Source: Paragorgia papillata
Lineage: Eukaryota > Cnidaria > Anthozoa > Scleralcyonacea > Coralliidae
DNA length: 64,000 bases
Direction of reading: 5' to 3'
NCBI GenBank assembly: GCA_035771165.1
Contig: JAWNZC010000314.1
Span: 3,000,001 to 3,064,000 of the forward strand
Below are positions 30,372 to 56,494 of this stretch, piece by piece. The notes under the pieces are model-generated. The model was given only the letters and a program-made list of their open reading frames with translations. It searched no databases and had not been told where the DNA came from. Position numbers and translations under genes: made by a program. Each line of letters starts with the position of its first letter. Positions within the stretch are counted from its first letter, which is position 1.

Positions 30372-31287
30372 GTTTTATATTTTACTCTAATGCCTAGCCT
30401 GCTCACAGGCTCTTGGAAGATCGAAGAAAGGGGAGCAAGCCTGCATGGACAACATACAATTTTGAACATCCACCCCCATTTGAGATAAAGCGAATCAACC
30501 CCACATAAATACATGTCAAATGTGTGCTCGTTTGTGTGCAACTGAACAAAGCAAATCAATGCTTGTCGCTTTCTAATCGACTGTGAGAAACTGAATTGGT
30601 CATGAAAATGTCATTTGTGATCTATTACCTCATACACACATATGGAAAAATCTACTCTATTTGTTAAACATCGATCTCTATTGATTATCAGCTTCATCAA
30701 TTGCATAGGCAGAAAAGTGTAGGATCCTACTTAGGGGGTGATTTCATTAATTGGGCTGGGCCACAGTTAACCTAGATCGGTTAGCTGGGATGAATTTTAA
30801 TTGCGATTACATGGAGTGGGCTGGCCTGGTACTGTAAGCTGGGATGAGTTTTGAGTTGACGTGGATAATTTCAAGCCAAATTTCACAATTATCAAGTCAA
30901 TTGTAAGAGCAAAGTTACATTTTTTTTACACTTATTGGTCTATTATTAAGTTGATGCAATCTTTTGTAAGCCCATCGTAAATAAAAAGATTGTTATAGTC
31001 AGTCCTAGATAAAGCATTTTTCTTCCTGGCAGCAAAATCCAAATATTTGACTTGCAAATATACATGAATATTGTGGTTTTGAAAGGTTAGTTCTTTGGGC
31101 TACATGATACAAATTTTACATGCCAAGATGACCATAGGTTGTATTTACAGTACCTCACAAAGTGCTTTGGGCAAAGAATAGCTTGCGCTTGTTTTGATTT
31201 GTCACTTTGTCCTACATGAAGTTTGTGTGTAGTCATGAAAAATATAAATAGTTCGCTGGTTGACAATTGCGTATCATCAGTATTATT
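30372..31287. other. Spacer sequence, no gene seen
   Basis: AT-rich, with a GGGCTGG-type repeated word near 30,752-30,820 (ATTGGGCTGGGCC, GTGGGCTGGCC). No splice-compatible coding exon for SF3B6 was found here. Confidence 0.4.
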
Positions 31288-32093
31288 ACTCAGGCAAGTA
31301 GACGAGTCTAGGTTTCACGATTATTTTTATTTTTTGCGACGCATTATTAGTCCTCCGCGCAGCCACTGGCGATATTGACCAATAAGCTTTGCGAAACTGA
31401 GGCGCTAGGATTGCGTAGGATGGTGCCTTCTTTCTTTTCGACTGAGTGAGTGAGTGAGAGGGTCCTTTCTCATCTCAGATATGTTTTGTGTGTTATGTTC
31501 ACAGACATAGTTATTGGGCAGTAATGTCGCTGGCAAGTATCTTTATATTTACTATATACGCTTACAATCACACACACCATTCATTAAGTGAACTTGCAGG
31601 TGACACTTTCTAGGTAAACATGAAGCTGTGTAATAAGGTGAAGAGACTTGACATATTGAACGCTGTACATGTGTGGAAATAATACTTTCTTTCTTCGCTT
31701 TCCTGATGTCTGATCACTCGTCTCGGATGTGTTCTGTGTGTTCACAGTTATTGGTCAGTGTCGCTGGCAAGTATCTTGATATTATATACACTTACAATCG
31801 CACACGCCGTTTATAGTTGTCGATATTTAATACCTGAAGAGACTCGACATATGAACGCTGTGTACATGTGTGGAAATACGTTAATAAATACAGGCAATCG
31901 TGTTTTGTTATTGCAAATTGTGTTTTCTATCGGAGAATTGGATTGTGTTTTGACTTTTGTCTGTGACCAGTGTGTTTAATAGACTTTATATCTTAGCACT
32001 ACATGTGACAACCTGCGCATGTATATGATTGCAAAATACCTTCACCTACTATATATAGCATTGTAATTTTGCAGTAGCCCGAGTGAACACCTG
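31288..32093 (+). mobile_element. Helentron-associated element (HINE), 3' hairpin truncated
   Basis: The left end ACTCAGGCAAG is a decayed form of the family terminus. The sub-terminal GTAGCCCGAGT is intact at 32,074, but the hairpin stops after ACACCTG. Inside, a segment of about 230 bases with CGCTGGCAAGTATCTT and GAACGCTGT(G)TACATGTGTGG occurs twice (about 31,490-31,690 and 31,725-31,885). The same internal duplication is present in the copy at 46,050-47,150. Confidence 0.65.
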
Positions 32094-32361
32094 TTTTTAA
32101 TAGAACGAGGCAATTCTACGACTACTAATTCTACCACTAACTGTTCGGAAAGTTATACTTAACACGATGCCGTGAAATTAAGCAATTCAACACAAATCTG
32201 AAGCGTTTAGATCCAAAATACTCGCATTTGTTTTACGAAGATTCGCTAACGCCATGTTGTCGTGAATGTCGTCTGTCGTGAAATTTTGATATCCAGGAAC
32301 TCTGGTATTCACGTGACAAATCGGTTTATTAATCGCCGACCGGACATTGGACCATCGGGAT
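32094..32361. other. Short spacer before the tetranucleotide array
   Basis: Nothing recognised. Confidence 0.4.
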
Positions 32362-32842
<481 letters not shown>

Positions 32843-34321
32843 CTTTATTTGCCTTTACAGAATTATTCACTAAATGACATAATTTTAGAAATGTAGGGCC
32901 AGGAACCTAGAAACCTTATTTTGAAGTACCAAAATTTCCAATTTGGGATACTATAGCTTTTTGTCTTATTACTACATGTAGTAACCTGTGTCCTGTGCTA
33001 TATTTTTGTAATTTAATTTTATCCTCCGATAATATATTGCCTTACACTACGTGAAAAGAAGATTAGTTGGATATTAAATTATATGTGTAAAGGGAATTTG
33101 TTTGTTTTTGAATTGATCGAACAAAAATTTTGTAATTAACAGACTTGTTTTCCCTGCAATTAAGGAATTCCTTTTTTCGATTCTCAAGAAGTCACAAGAA
33201 AATTTGACTTTTTGAATCCAATTACATTTTTATAATAAATACATTTACGATATTGTTAACATTTAAAATATTGTTTTATTTAAAACAACGTACTGTACAC
33301 CAATGGAATTTTGCGTTTTCCAGGAGTGCGGAAGGGGGTATTCGATGATTGAATTGACTGGTCACGTGGTACAAATCAAGCTTTCTGACTGGACAATTTA
33401 CAGTTGAGGTATAACCAGGTAATGCAGTCGTGCTGCAGTTGGTCGTACTCAAGTCTTCTGTATTTTACCCGCACGAACTATGAACAACTTTTGAAACACT
33501 TCTTTTCGTGTATGATATATTTACATGAAACATGCATATATAAACAGTCTTCCCTTGAAATCCTTGATCGATCTATGAACGTGTTAAACTGGTTTTAAAA
33601 CCGGTTTTGTCAAAGCCGGAAGCTGAATAACAAATGAAATCAGAGGGGCTGAAGCGGGTAATTTAAAATTAAGAACCTGTCAGCTTTTTTCAAGGTGCGT
33701 GCCCGTGATTCTTCTCAGTTTGGGGCATGTCGGCGAGCTGTGTGGATTTATGTCGCTCATCAGCTGGAAATATTCGCCCAAGTCTTGCTAGAAAACTGGA
33801 CCCAAGGTGGTAACAAAACGGCTTCGAAGTTGAGAAGGTGTGTAAGTATGCCACAGCCTTGTTGTTGTTGCTTGCTTTTAAATGTTGATTTTATTCAGTT
33901 AATTTGACGGTCTCACGGCGAATTCCTTCGGCTGCATGCTCAACCCCAGATCGGCGAGATTTCTTCGGATTTATCACTTCGAAATAGGTCAGAATTACAA
34001 GAACTTTAACTTCCAATCGAAGTTGAGCGTTTCTCGGAGACTTTCGATATTTGGGAGACGAAATTCACCAAAATTTTGGCGCAACGTTCTTGAAGCTGTC
34101 GCCGGTAACCTCTTGGACGTTTAATATATTTGACTTCTTCGAGAGAACTTAAGCAACGTGTAGAGGACAGTTCTTAGCCATTACCTTTCTGGCAATTCCA
34201 ATTAAATTCTGGCAATTCGTACTCGGCTGGGTTTCAACAGTTGTCTACACGACTTCTGTGGCACGTTGTCTATTCATGCAATGAGACATATTCAGAATCT
34301 GACCTCGTTCTTTTAATTATT
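32843..34321. other. Spacer with an unassigned GC-richer block
   Basis: From about 33,690 to 34,130 the sequence is less AT-rich and holds two moderate open frames (33,695-33,907 and 33,936-34,124) near a GTGTGTAAGTATG donor-like word. It may be a first exon or promoter region of an unknown gene, or relic transposon DNA. I recognise no protein. Confidence 0.3.
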
Positions 34322-34435
34322 AGGGCCTGTTTATATGGAGCCGAGTTACCCGGCTAGGCGAGTTACCCGGCAAGCCGAGTTGAAAAAAGATGAGTGTTTA
34401 TATGAGACGAGTTACTCGGCAAAGCCGCCCACGCA
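34322..34435. repeat. Repeat family GGGCCTGTTTATATGGAGCC
   Basis: The same family opens at 35,707. Both carry GAGTTACCCGGCTAG(G/C)CGAG words, and the 35.7 kb copy extends with internal inversions to about 35,925. They look like fragments or copies of a palindromic MITE. Confidence 0.6.
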
Positions 34436-34439
34436 TTAT

Positions 34440-34660
34440 AATGGTTTCACATTCCAGGTTTCCGCGCAATTGCGCGCTACTAGAGATCGATAATTTGTTC
34501 TGTTTGCGTCTGGTTTTTGCGTAGTTCCTATAGTTTGCGTTTGGTATTCCAAGGACAAACGGTGAGCACGTTTTATTTTCCGTTAGTTTGCATGTTTTAA
34601 AACCGTATTTCCGATCACTGTAATACTGTATTAACTTGTTGCATGTTTGTTGTTGCATGT
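34440..34660. repeat. Left arm of an inverted repeat spanning the start of segment 2
   Basis: This arm, with GCGCTACTAGAGATCGATAA and CACGTTTTATTTTCCGTTAG, is the reverse complement of 35,190-35,405. The arms are about 530 bases apart and enclose the position (35,018) where identity with the window start begins. Confidence 0.75.
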
Positions 34661-35189
34661 GTAAGTGTAAAGGGGTTACATTTTTCTTGAAGTAAAAGAA
34701 TATTGAAATTACATGCTTTGCTTTAGATGGAAATATATATATATATATATAAAAAACATATTATTAACCTCCCCCGTGTGGTATACATATAATGAGTGCA
34801 GCCTTCCTCAGTCTTGGCTCTTTGTAGGTTGTTAGTGAGAATAAAAGCTTATATATTTCACAAAGTTCAATGTTTAAAATTTTAACAACAATATAGGTGC
34901 CAAGTAGGCCAGGATGTGTTAAATATTTATCTCGTCTGCCCCCCTCCCTTCCCTTTATGAATTTTATACGCTGAAATTTGTAATTTTAAATTAATCAACC
35001 CTTCTAATAATTCCTGCCCAACAAATTGAAGGAAACATGGCAAAATTCAGATTATCAAGAGTGTAATTACACCTACGTGTTGAGACGAGACATGACTGCA
35101 TTGGCCACACGCATTTGTACCAGGTTGCAGCTTGTACAATAAACATGTGCACAATTTGCATTTTCCCTGCACAATTAACTTTATTGTGA

Positions 35190-35405
35190 TCTATTAAAAC
35201 ACGTTAATACAGTGTCGGAAATACGGTTTTAAAACAAACTAACGGAAAATAAAACGTGCTCACCGTTTGTCCTTGTACTAATTGCAGCCATACTGAAAGC
35301 GGAATACCAAACGCCAACTAGAAACTACACAAAAACCAGACGCAAAAAGAACAAATAATCGATCTCTAGTAATGCGCGACTGCGCGGAAACCTGGGACCG
35401 AGAGT
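35190..35405. repeat. Right arm of the inverted repeat
   Basis: Reverse complement of 34,440-34,660, with a few indels. Only part of it (to about position 245) is present at the corresponding place in segment 1. Confidence 0.75.
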
Positions 35406-35997
35406 TTGAGCCTCCTCGGCTAAGCTATGCCAGTTCAAGAACAGCGAAAGTTAAATGTAAAACTGCCACAAAACATTTGAAGAGTTTCCTCAACTAGTCC
35501 GAAGTGGAACTTCTGGATCTGCGCGGAATTTTAACAGAAGTATGAAAGAGAGCGTTGGTTTAATTGTACTGTTCAGGACTTGCTAAAGTCGACGGCAAAT
35601 TATCAATGGCGAGGTATAGTTGAGTACAAACATACAAGACTTATACTGGTCTGGTTACGAACGAGAATTGCTGCTGAACTAATTATAAAATAATTTAATT
35701 CCTGTTGGGCCTGTTTATATGGAGCCGAGTTACCCGGCTAGCCGAGTTACTCGGCAAACCGAGTTACCCGCCATGTATAGAAATTCAATGCTATCGCGGC
35801 AGAGTGTTTATATGAGACAGGCGGGTATAACTCGGCTAGCCGAGATCCCGGCAAAACAGCCGAGATCCCGGCATGCCGAGATGAAAATATTCAAATAAAC
35901 ACTCTCTTGCCGGGTAACTTTCTTCGTCGGAAGACCATCGAAGTTTTGATATATCAGTCGGTACTAGGTGACCTCACTGGTCAGCCCGCGTGGTCAG

Positions 35998-36208
35998 CTA
36001 GCCTGGTACCCTGGCCCAATCAAAGAATATGGGCCAGGTAACCACTAAAGGCTTCTGCTTTCCTATTGGTTGAAATTTCGCGCGTTTTTAGTGGCTATGA
36101 GTAAAACTGCAATCGTCATAAGTGGATTTAGCCCTGATGACGCAAGAATGAGATTAGTGGTTACCTGGCCCATATTTCTTTTGAAATTGGGCCAGGATAC
36201 CAGGCTAG
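35998..36208. mobile_element. Foldback element, 7-8 base target duplication
   Basis: Ends CTAGCCTGG and CCAGGCTAG, with arms running through CTGGCCCAAT and GGGCCAGGTAACCACTAA. TGGTCAG (or GTGGTCAG, since the bordering G is shared) flanks both sides. Segment 1 lacks it near 785. The size of the duplication suits a hAT-type origin. Confidence 0.75.
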
Positions 36209-39110
36209 TGGTCAGCCACAGTTGAGTGTTGAGTAAATGACGTCACATCCGCCCAAGCTTACCCCCTCCCCCTCCCCGCGTTAATTGGAAGCCAGTATAT
36301 TAATGGCGGTCGTTAAATAACCGAAAAGGATCACAAAATAAACCGGTAAGAAGATCGAATCTGACATTGATATTTGGTGAGAATGTTTAGTAGGTGCAAT
36401 ATTTTTATTTTCTGGAAAAAAAATAGCAACTCTATTTTCCATCGTAGTGCCAGTTTAACATGTTAATAGGAAAGAGTATGCTGACTGAATGGGAAAGCGT
36501 AAAGTGTGCTATACAGTAATGAATTCTAAGCAACCGTTGTATTAAACAAAATAATCGACCAAGGGGTTAAAAATGTCAAGTTAAAAACCAGACTTGTCGA
36601 CGATATGTTGTGTAGAAAACAAGACATCGGAGACGTATGAGTACGTTTCCATTTTTTCTTTCTTTGTTGATGTTCTCATCTTGGTTTATATTCAACATCT
36701 ATCCCGTCTTAAAACACGATCAAGTCGGTTTTCTTTGTTTTTTTTGCGGGATTTATATCCCATAAAACCCGCATTATAAATTCATAGGGTACCCACTACA
36801 ACCATCTCGTATGGTAACGCCGGTAGCGCCCACATACGAGACGGAGAGCAAGGGTTTGCTTTTCGCTACGTAGTTTACGAGAGGAAGGCAAACCAATGAA
36901 AATCATCAAAATCTGTTGGTTGAGTCATCAATTTATTACACTGAACGTTGAGCATAAAATGTGGGATTGATACTGCATCAATACGTGCTGTAATGATAGA
37001 TCTGGTACTAATTATTCATACTAATTATTCAAACAAGCTTGTAGAAGTCTGTGAATGTGTTCAATGAACCTTTACGTACTTCTCAAGTTGTTTAATAAAC
37101 TATTATTCAAAGGTTGCTTTGGAGTCTTATTATTTCATAAAATCCCGTTAAGTATTTGACATAACAATGTCCTTCGACACTCGGTAAATGCTATCTTTTA
37201 GAAAACCTTCTTCAATCGTGTTTTAAGTCGGATAAATACCGAGAACGTCGGCTTTAAGCCAGATAAATCCCTCGGGCCGATCTGGCTTAAAGCCTCCGTT
37301 CTCGGTATCCTATCTCAGTATCCTATCTAAGTATCCTATACTTATTAAAAGGCAATATCGCGTTTAATAAGTCCTGCTTTTATGAGGCACCTTGTTGTAG
37401 TTATTTGTAATTTTGTTTGCCCTAGAAGCCTCCTCTTCCTTGACGCTCTGAGATGACCTTGATTTTTTCGCCGATAAATTTTCACTCAAAGTTTATCATG
37501 GAAAATCATTTAATAGATGACTATGAAACTTCCTTTTTATATGAATGGCAAACAGCGGAAGAAGATTTAGAGTTCTTGGACAAAACGTATTGTTTTGACT
37601 TTTGAAGGTATAAATCTTGCTATAATAGATAATTGTAAGTTTTTAGTGTAAAATGTCAGCCTTTGAGTAGTCGAGTAGAGCTTTCCTTCGCATTGAAACT
37701 AATTGAAGCAAATATAAAATAAAATAAAAATGTGTAGTATATATTTAGTAATAAATTATGTCCAATGTTTGCCTATAAATATTTTGTCTTGTTTATTGTT
37801 TCCTTTTAGCGGAGAAAACAAACAACAAGAGAACATTGCCATTGAATAGCGATCACATACCGATCTGTGTTCTTCGGAGGGTTATTCAAAGAACACAGAC
37901 CTACATAAATCCTTCTACGCTTCATTCTTCTCAGAATCTCAGTTCTCCCAAACATACATCAAACCGCAGGCATATTTTACGACCTATTGACTGAAACTAG
38001 ACACTTCACGTGAAACTTAGCTGCTGTGGTCAAACGTAAAGTATTAGGCTTAAAAATGAGCGGAAAAAACTGGCAAATTTATGAAACATACCACTAATGA
38101 CAGTGCGTTGTCGCCGCCGTGGTAGAACTCAAAGTATTATGCTCAAAATTTAATAGTCCTCACACAACGCCAGTGGAGGTCTCACTACCCACCATATTAT
38201 ATAAAAATATGCTAGTCTAATTTATAATGAAATCACTGAAATCACTCTTTGTTCCTCCTTCTACAAACACTGGTTTTATTGTGCAACACTCGCAGTTCCT
38301 AATTACGTGTATTCAAATTAAGCTGATATTTTTCCAGAAACAAAAGTCCATGCACAAGACGTCTGCGAAGGAGGCTAATATTTTTCTGGTTCTCGGTATT
38401 AAATTCCAATGAATTAATTTATTTTTCTCGCTACTTCTCGGTAATTTCAATGAACTAATATATTTCTATTTCTTTCTTGTTTATGGTTTTCGTGTTAATA
38501 ATTTTATTACGTTGGTTTTGCTTTCGTTGCAAAACATGCATGGAAGCCATTTAAATACTTGCAAAGTCCAACAAGGCGCGGGGGGAGAAGTAAAACCGGC
38601 ATCGGTATAAAGGCCTAGCCAAACGCTTTCAACATCGCATTCAACATCATTCAACATTGTTGAACGATGTTGAATAATGTTGAAAGCACGAAGGGCCAAA
38701 TTAATTCAACATCGTTCAACATTCATGAATGACAATTAATTGAACGCGGGCTACCACAAAAGCTGGAATCGACAATATCCCGCATGTCTCTGTTCAACAA
38801 AGTTGATTGAAATGTGGCCAGATGCGTTCAACACATTTCAACAACGTTCAACATCATTCAACATCATTCAACAGGGGTGGCCAAACGCTTTCAACATGTT
38901 GAATTCAATAATGTTGAACGATGTTGAATGAAATGTTGAAAGCGTTAATTTGGCCAGGCCTTATTAAAGACAGCAACTATAGTAAGAAGAGCCTAACTTT
39001 TGCCTCATTCCTGGATGATAACTGCAAGTTAGTCGAAACATAGAACAAAAATGTTAACCCTTTTCGGAGTGGTTTTGTGTTTTATCCGAATTCTCAGAGC
39101 CTAGTCGGCC
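36209..39110. other. Gene-poor left part of segment 2
   Basis: It is collinear with 795-2,890, with no supported gene. From 38,231 a stretch of about 0.7-1.0 kb is repeated directly at 40,275-40,945 (words AAATCACTCTTTGTTCC and GCAACACTCGCAGTTCCTAA), so segment 2 has an internal tandem duplication that includes promoter-like block P1. Confidence 0.6.
38611..38961. mobile_element. Element of repeated GTTCAACAT palindromes
   Basis: Ends AGGCCTAGCCAAACGCTTTC and GAAAGCGTTAATTTGGCCAGGCCT are inverted. Inside, TTCAACATCATTCAACAT words occur many times in both orientations. Segment 1 and the internal duplicate at 40,636 both show the empty site (GGTATAAGACAGC), so it inserted after the internal duplication. 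Confidence 0.75.
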
Positions 39111-39118
39111 TACTCGCG

Positions 39119-39190
39119 TTTCACTTTCGATATCAAACGGGAAGTGTCCCTTCAGATTCCAATCTACGTAGTCTCGCCGTTTTATAAAAA
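39119..39190 (+). promoter_or_regulatory. Promoter-like block P1, segment 2
   Basis: TTTCACTTTC at 39,119-39,128, followed by ATTCCAAT and TTTTATAAAAA, as in segment 1. The second segment-2 copy near 40,818 has lost the first T of the ISRE-like core. Confidence 0.4.
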
Positions 39191-39249
39191 CGTAACACTT
39201 TGAGGCCTGGACCTCTCCCTGTGCTGAATAAAATCGTCTGGCGTTAGCC

Positions 39250-40047
39250 ATTCTCGTCCCCAGAGCCTCTCCCGTGCTGGCGCGCTGAAAAGGCTCTGGG
39301 GGAATCCAAACCGGAACACCAAGATTCTTTGGTGTTCTTTCTAAAGCGCATGCGTTTAAGTTCGCGGTTTGGGAGTTGGACACGAGATCATCGGCAGTTG
39401 TTTGCAATATAATTTTCCTTTCGTTTTCGATTCTGGCGATTTGGCTGTCTCGTATTGACTCGTTTGACTTTGGAACAATTCTGATTGTAGTATATTCCGT
39501 TCGAAGAAGGTCCCTGCTGAGTGTAGCTCATCGCCGCGTTTATTCGGCGGGGCAAAAGGCATTAAAATTTACGAGTTCGCTTCAGAGCTTGGCAATACTA
39601 CAGCCGCGTCGGAATTTCTTCGTATTTACGGCTTCTTTTAGTGAAGGTAGTTCTCTTTAATATGTTGCACCGTTCGTTTATATTTGACGTGTATATTTCA
39701 ATGAGATTCTTATTAATATGTACCACGCACGAACAGCCAGCAGTGTGCTGTGACTGCTGTCTAATATCGTCTATCGCCTATCGATTTCAAATTGCTGTCT
39801 GTCTTCTGTGTTTGATTTAATTATATAATGGGAAACGGGTTGATTGCTTTGAAAAATGTTCGATTAAACTGTTCGGATTAGAACCATGATTAGAATTGTG
39901 CTTCGTTGTCAGTGTCTCAAATACTGTTTTATTTATAAACATTCACTAAGCTCCATCGTTATATAGGCCTTTGAATTTGAACAACCAATCAGATCGCGAT
40001 GATATATGGATTCCCCCAGACGGGAGAGGCTCTGGGGACGAGAATGG
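39250..40047. mobile_element. MULE-like element, 9-base target duplication
   Basis: The left end ATTCTCGTCCCCAGAGCC and inverse right end are flanked by GCGTTAGCC on both sides (39,241-39,249 and 40,048-40,056). The intact empty site GCGTTAGCC is at 3,017-3,025 in segment 1. The interior (about 0.75 kb) holds a 94-codon frame of unknown nature (39,376-39,660) and no transposase I can name. Confidence 0.8.
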
Positions 40048-41112
40048 GCGTTAGCCAGAATAAACCTTAAAGACTCGTCGTCAGGCTTCAAAGTGTTAAA
40101 TAGATAGGTTTTAACACTTTGAGGTCTGTCCGTCTGGACCTCTCCCTGTGCTGAATAAAATCGCCTGGCGTTAGTCAGAATAAAACACTAAAGACTCGTC
40201 TTCATGCTTCAAAGTGTTAAATAGATAGGTTTTAACACTTTGAGGTCTGGACCTCTCCCTGTGCACCTCTCACTGAAATCACTCTTTGTTCCTTCTTCTA
40301 CCAACACTGGTTTTATTGTGCAACACTCACAGTTCCTAATTACGTGTATTCAAATGAAGCTGATATTTTTCCGGGAACAAAAGCCCACAAGACGTCTGCG
40401 AAGGAGGCTAATATTTTTCTTGTTCTCGGTATTAAATTCCAATGAATTAATTTATTTTTCTCGCTACTTCTCGGTAATTTCAATTAACTAATATATTTCT
40501 ATTTCTTTCTTGTTTATATGGTTTTCGTGTTAATAATTTTATTACGTTGGTTTTCCTTTCGTTGCAAAACATGCATGGAAGCCATTTAAATACTTGCAAA
40601 GTCCAACAAGGCGCGGGGGGAGAAGTAAAACCGGCATCGGTATAAGACAGCAACTATATAGTAAGAAGAGCCTAACTTACAGTCAACATCCGGAAATCAG
40701 CATCACTCCTGGATGATAACTGCAAGTTAGTCGAAACATAGAATAAAAATGTTAACCCTTTCGGAGTGGTTTTGTATTTTATCCGAATTCTCAGAGCCTA
40801 GTCAGCCTACTCACGTCATTCACTTTCGATATCAAACGGGAAGTGTCCCTTCAGATTCCAATCTAGTCTCGCCGTTTTATAAAAACTTAACACTTTGAGG
40901 ACCTCTCCCTGTGCTAAATAAAACCGTCTGGCGTTAGCCAGAATAGACCTTAAAGACTCGTCGTCAGGCTTGAAAGTGTTAACAGGCAGCCAGAGGTAAG
41001 AAATCTCCGGAAATTTTTCTCAGAACGTGTGTCGGCAAAACCTGTTTGAGCCCAATGAGGGGAAAGGGGAAAATTTCCTTGGAATTTTAACTTCCTGTTT
41101 GTGGACCTAAAT

Positions 41113-41214
41113 TATAAAAGGCTTGCTAGATCCCGATCGAACAATTTCTACGAGTTAACGCTCATAGATTCGCCGTTCAAGAACTCGTAATTAGACGTGG
41201 AAGCAGCCAGAGGT
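41113..41214 (+). promoter_or_regulatory. TATA promoter with splice donor (P3), segment 2
   Basis: TATAAAAGG at 41,113-41,121 and donor CAGAG|GTAAGT at 41,213, conserved with 3,626 and 3,723. A candidate alternative first exon for the B/C GTPase locus. Confidence 0.4.
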
Positions 41215-42605
41215 AAGTAAATAGCGAAAATGTGCTCATGGTGCGCATTACAAATAGGTCAGTGCTCGAAATTACTCGTTTAATAGTCCTCGTCACAAAT
41301 TGTCCTTGTTCACCTTTCACGCTATATATTTTACATCATCATTATTATTATTATTTCCATTCCACGAGAAAGAACACGCGCCTCGCAATATCTGACGGTC
41401 ACAGTTCGTTTTGAACGCGCACTCATAAATGTTACTTAGAAGTTGAGTTGATAAGTGCGTAGCATCGTTGGTTTTTGTTTATGAGTTATGGTGTATCTCT
41501 CTGACGGTGCTCGGAACCGAAGCAGTGCTCCTCACAAACCGTCTCAATACCGCGATACATTTGTATTCGTTTGGCGCGTTATACTTATGCTTTGTTAGTT
41601 TGTATCTGTTTCATCGAGCTACGTTGTACTATTCGATTGCGGTTGGCCTTCCCAGAAACACGTAGGTTTTGTAAACGTGTTTGGAAACTACTCTGTCCTC
41701 TTATGTATTTTGTTGGATATATTAATCCAAACATAATTTATCAATGGTTTATATAATTGATTATTTATACCGTACCCGAGTCACGTCAGTTTTCGATGGC
41801 GTATGGTTAGCCCCCTTCGGTAAAGTGTAAAATTTCCCCTTTGCGTAGCGTGCATATAAGAATTCGTTTAACGAGAGATCAGTAGTGGGCGGAACAGAGG
41901 AAAGTAAACAATCCTCATTATTTGGTCTTATGAAGTACAGAACCTCCAGCCAACGTATAAATACGACCCTTCTTTTTCTCGACTACATCTACGTTTGTAT
42001 AGTTCAAGAGTTTCATTTGTCAAACGTACACAAACAGATATATAGAAATGGCGAGGTATTACCTATGATCAAAATATATACATCGGTTTGAAGAACGTCA
42101 GGGCATTAAATCATTGAGAAAAATGCAGTCGGACTGATGAGGTTTGGCAAGTAAAATTTAATACGTTGATGCTTTGTGCTCGATTTTGCACGTTCTTTTA
42201 TTTGTGACCATCTTTATGTCGGTCGACTTTTTTATAGTGACTTGCTTGATAGTTTGCAGTTGATCAGTTATGTGCTTGTAGACTTTATAATCCTTAGTAC
42301 GTCACGTAGTCACAGCTTAGTAGGGACTACGACGACGACGGCGCTTATAAAGCAACATAAATTCTATAGCCTGCGAAGCAGTTCAAAGCTCAATCGCAGG
42401 AAGTGATTGTGGCCTGACTGACCGGAAGTAAAAGTGTGCAAAAAGAAAAACGCAGACCCGGAGCCGAAACCGATACTCAGCCTACCTTCAGGTAGCCGGA
42501 GTAATAAATAACTAATATAAAACCTCATAGAAATGATCAGCTTTCCCGCGTATAATATTAATAACGGAAGATTCGTCCGCCAAACCTGTTAAAAAAAGAT
42601 ACGAT

Positions 42606-42751
42606 TTCCAGGAATTGCGGTCGATCTAGAACCAGTATACGGGGCGTCACTGATCATCTCCATTGAACTTTTCACTTTCGATATCACACAGGATTTGTCC
42701 CTTCAGATTCCAATTGAAACGCTTCCTCTCGCTTCCGCTTTCATTATAAAA
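42606..42751 (+). promoter_or_regulatory. GTPase promoter P2 of the B/C locus
   Basis: TTCCAGGAA at 42,606-42,614, a perfect ISRE-like TTTCACTTTC at 42,670-42,679, CCAAT at 42,710-42,714 and TATAAAA at 42,745-42,751. The copy B start codon is 460 bases downstream. Copy C has no such block, since the tandem duplication began inside intron 1. If C is expressed, this promoter is the likely source. Confidence 0.5.
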
Positions 42752-43211
42752 TTGCCGTTTAAGTGCAGCATAAGGAAATAAATTTACATACATTTTGGAG
42801 CTTGGAAGTATAATTCATGAGAATTTTTCTGACGTTTGTTTGCATGATTCACTCCGCTTTCCAGCTTCTTTCCCCCAAGGCTATGGGTGCCACTTATGAT
42901 CAACCCTGCCCTCGCCTCCCGCTACAAAATTCGGCCATAAGCCTCTTACAACAATTTACAATTTAGCACAGTACCAAATCAAATGGAGGTGTTCAAATTA
43001 GAAAAAAAAGAAATTCCCTGTTCGAATTTCATTAAAAATTGCGAGTTTTGCTTCTCGATGGTGATTCGTTTGTGTAACATTTTGCGATAGTTGGTCGTGA
43101 ATTCAGTTTTTTTTTTTAATAAATTAATCAGGAAAACAATTTAGTACCACAGCTAATTAATTTTATAATTTATTTGTAGCAAAACTCTAGTTGACAGTAT
43201 ATCAGTACAAT

Positions 43212-51137
<7,926 letters not shown>

Positions 51138-51161
<24 letters not shown>

Positions 51162-51514
51162 AAACTTAATATTTCCCGGGCATCATCAATTGAGCTGAAT
51201 TAGTTGAAATACCAATGATTGAAAAATAACTTTGTTGCAATTTCTCATATTAGATTAAGAGTTGCAAAATGATGTTCTACCACACTTTGCCTTGTATTAA
51301 GTGTCTTAGGTTTTAATCTTACAATAACGCCAGTTCACTGCCGAACTCTACACATCAGATGGCCTTTTATACAGTTGTACTATTTTTTTTTCTTTCTTTC
51401 TTTCCTTCCTTCCTGTATGTCCAACTCGACTAGCTAGGATGCTAACTACGGGCTAGTGAAATTCTTCTGTCTTTACATAACGTTTGTTATTTATTTTTGG
51501 TTTTTATTCTAAAG
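51138..51514 (+). other. Tandem-duplication junction and copy C intron 1 remnant
   Basis: At 51,137/51,138 exon 4 of copy B joins sequence matching 43,277 of intron 1, with little or no shared sequence at the breakpoint. This defines a duplicated unit of about 7.9 kb in copy B. It explains why copy C has neither promoter nor exon 1. Confidence 0.85.
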
Positions 51515-56494
<4,980 letters not shown>

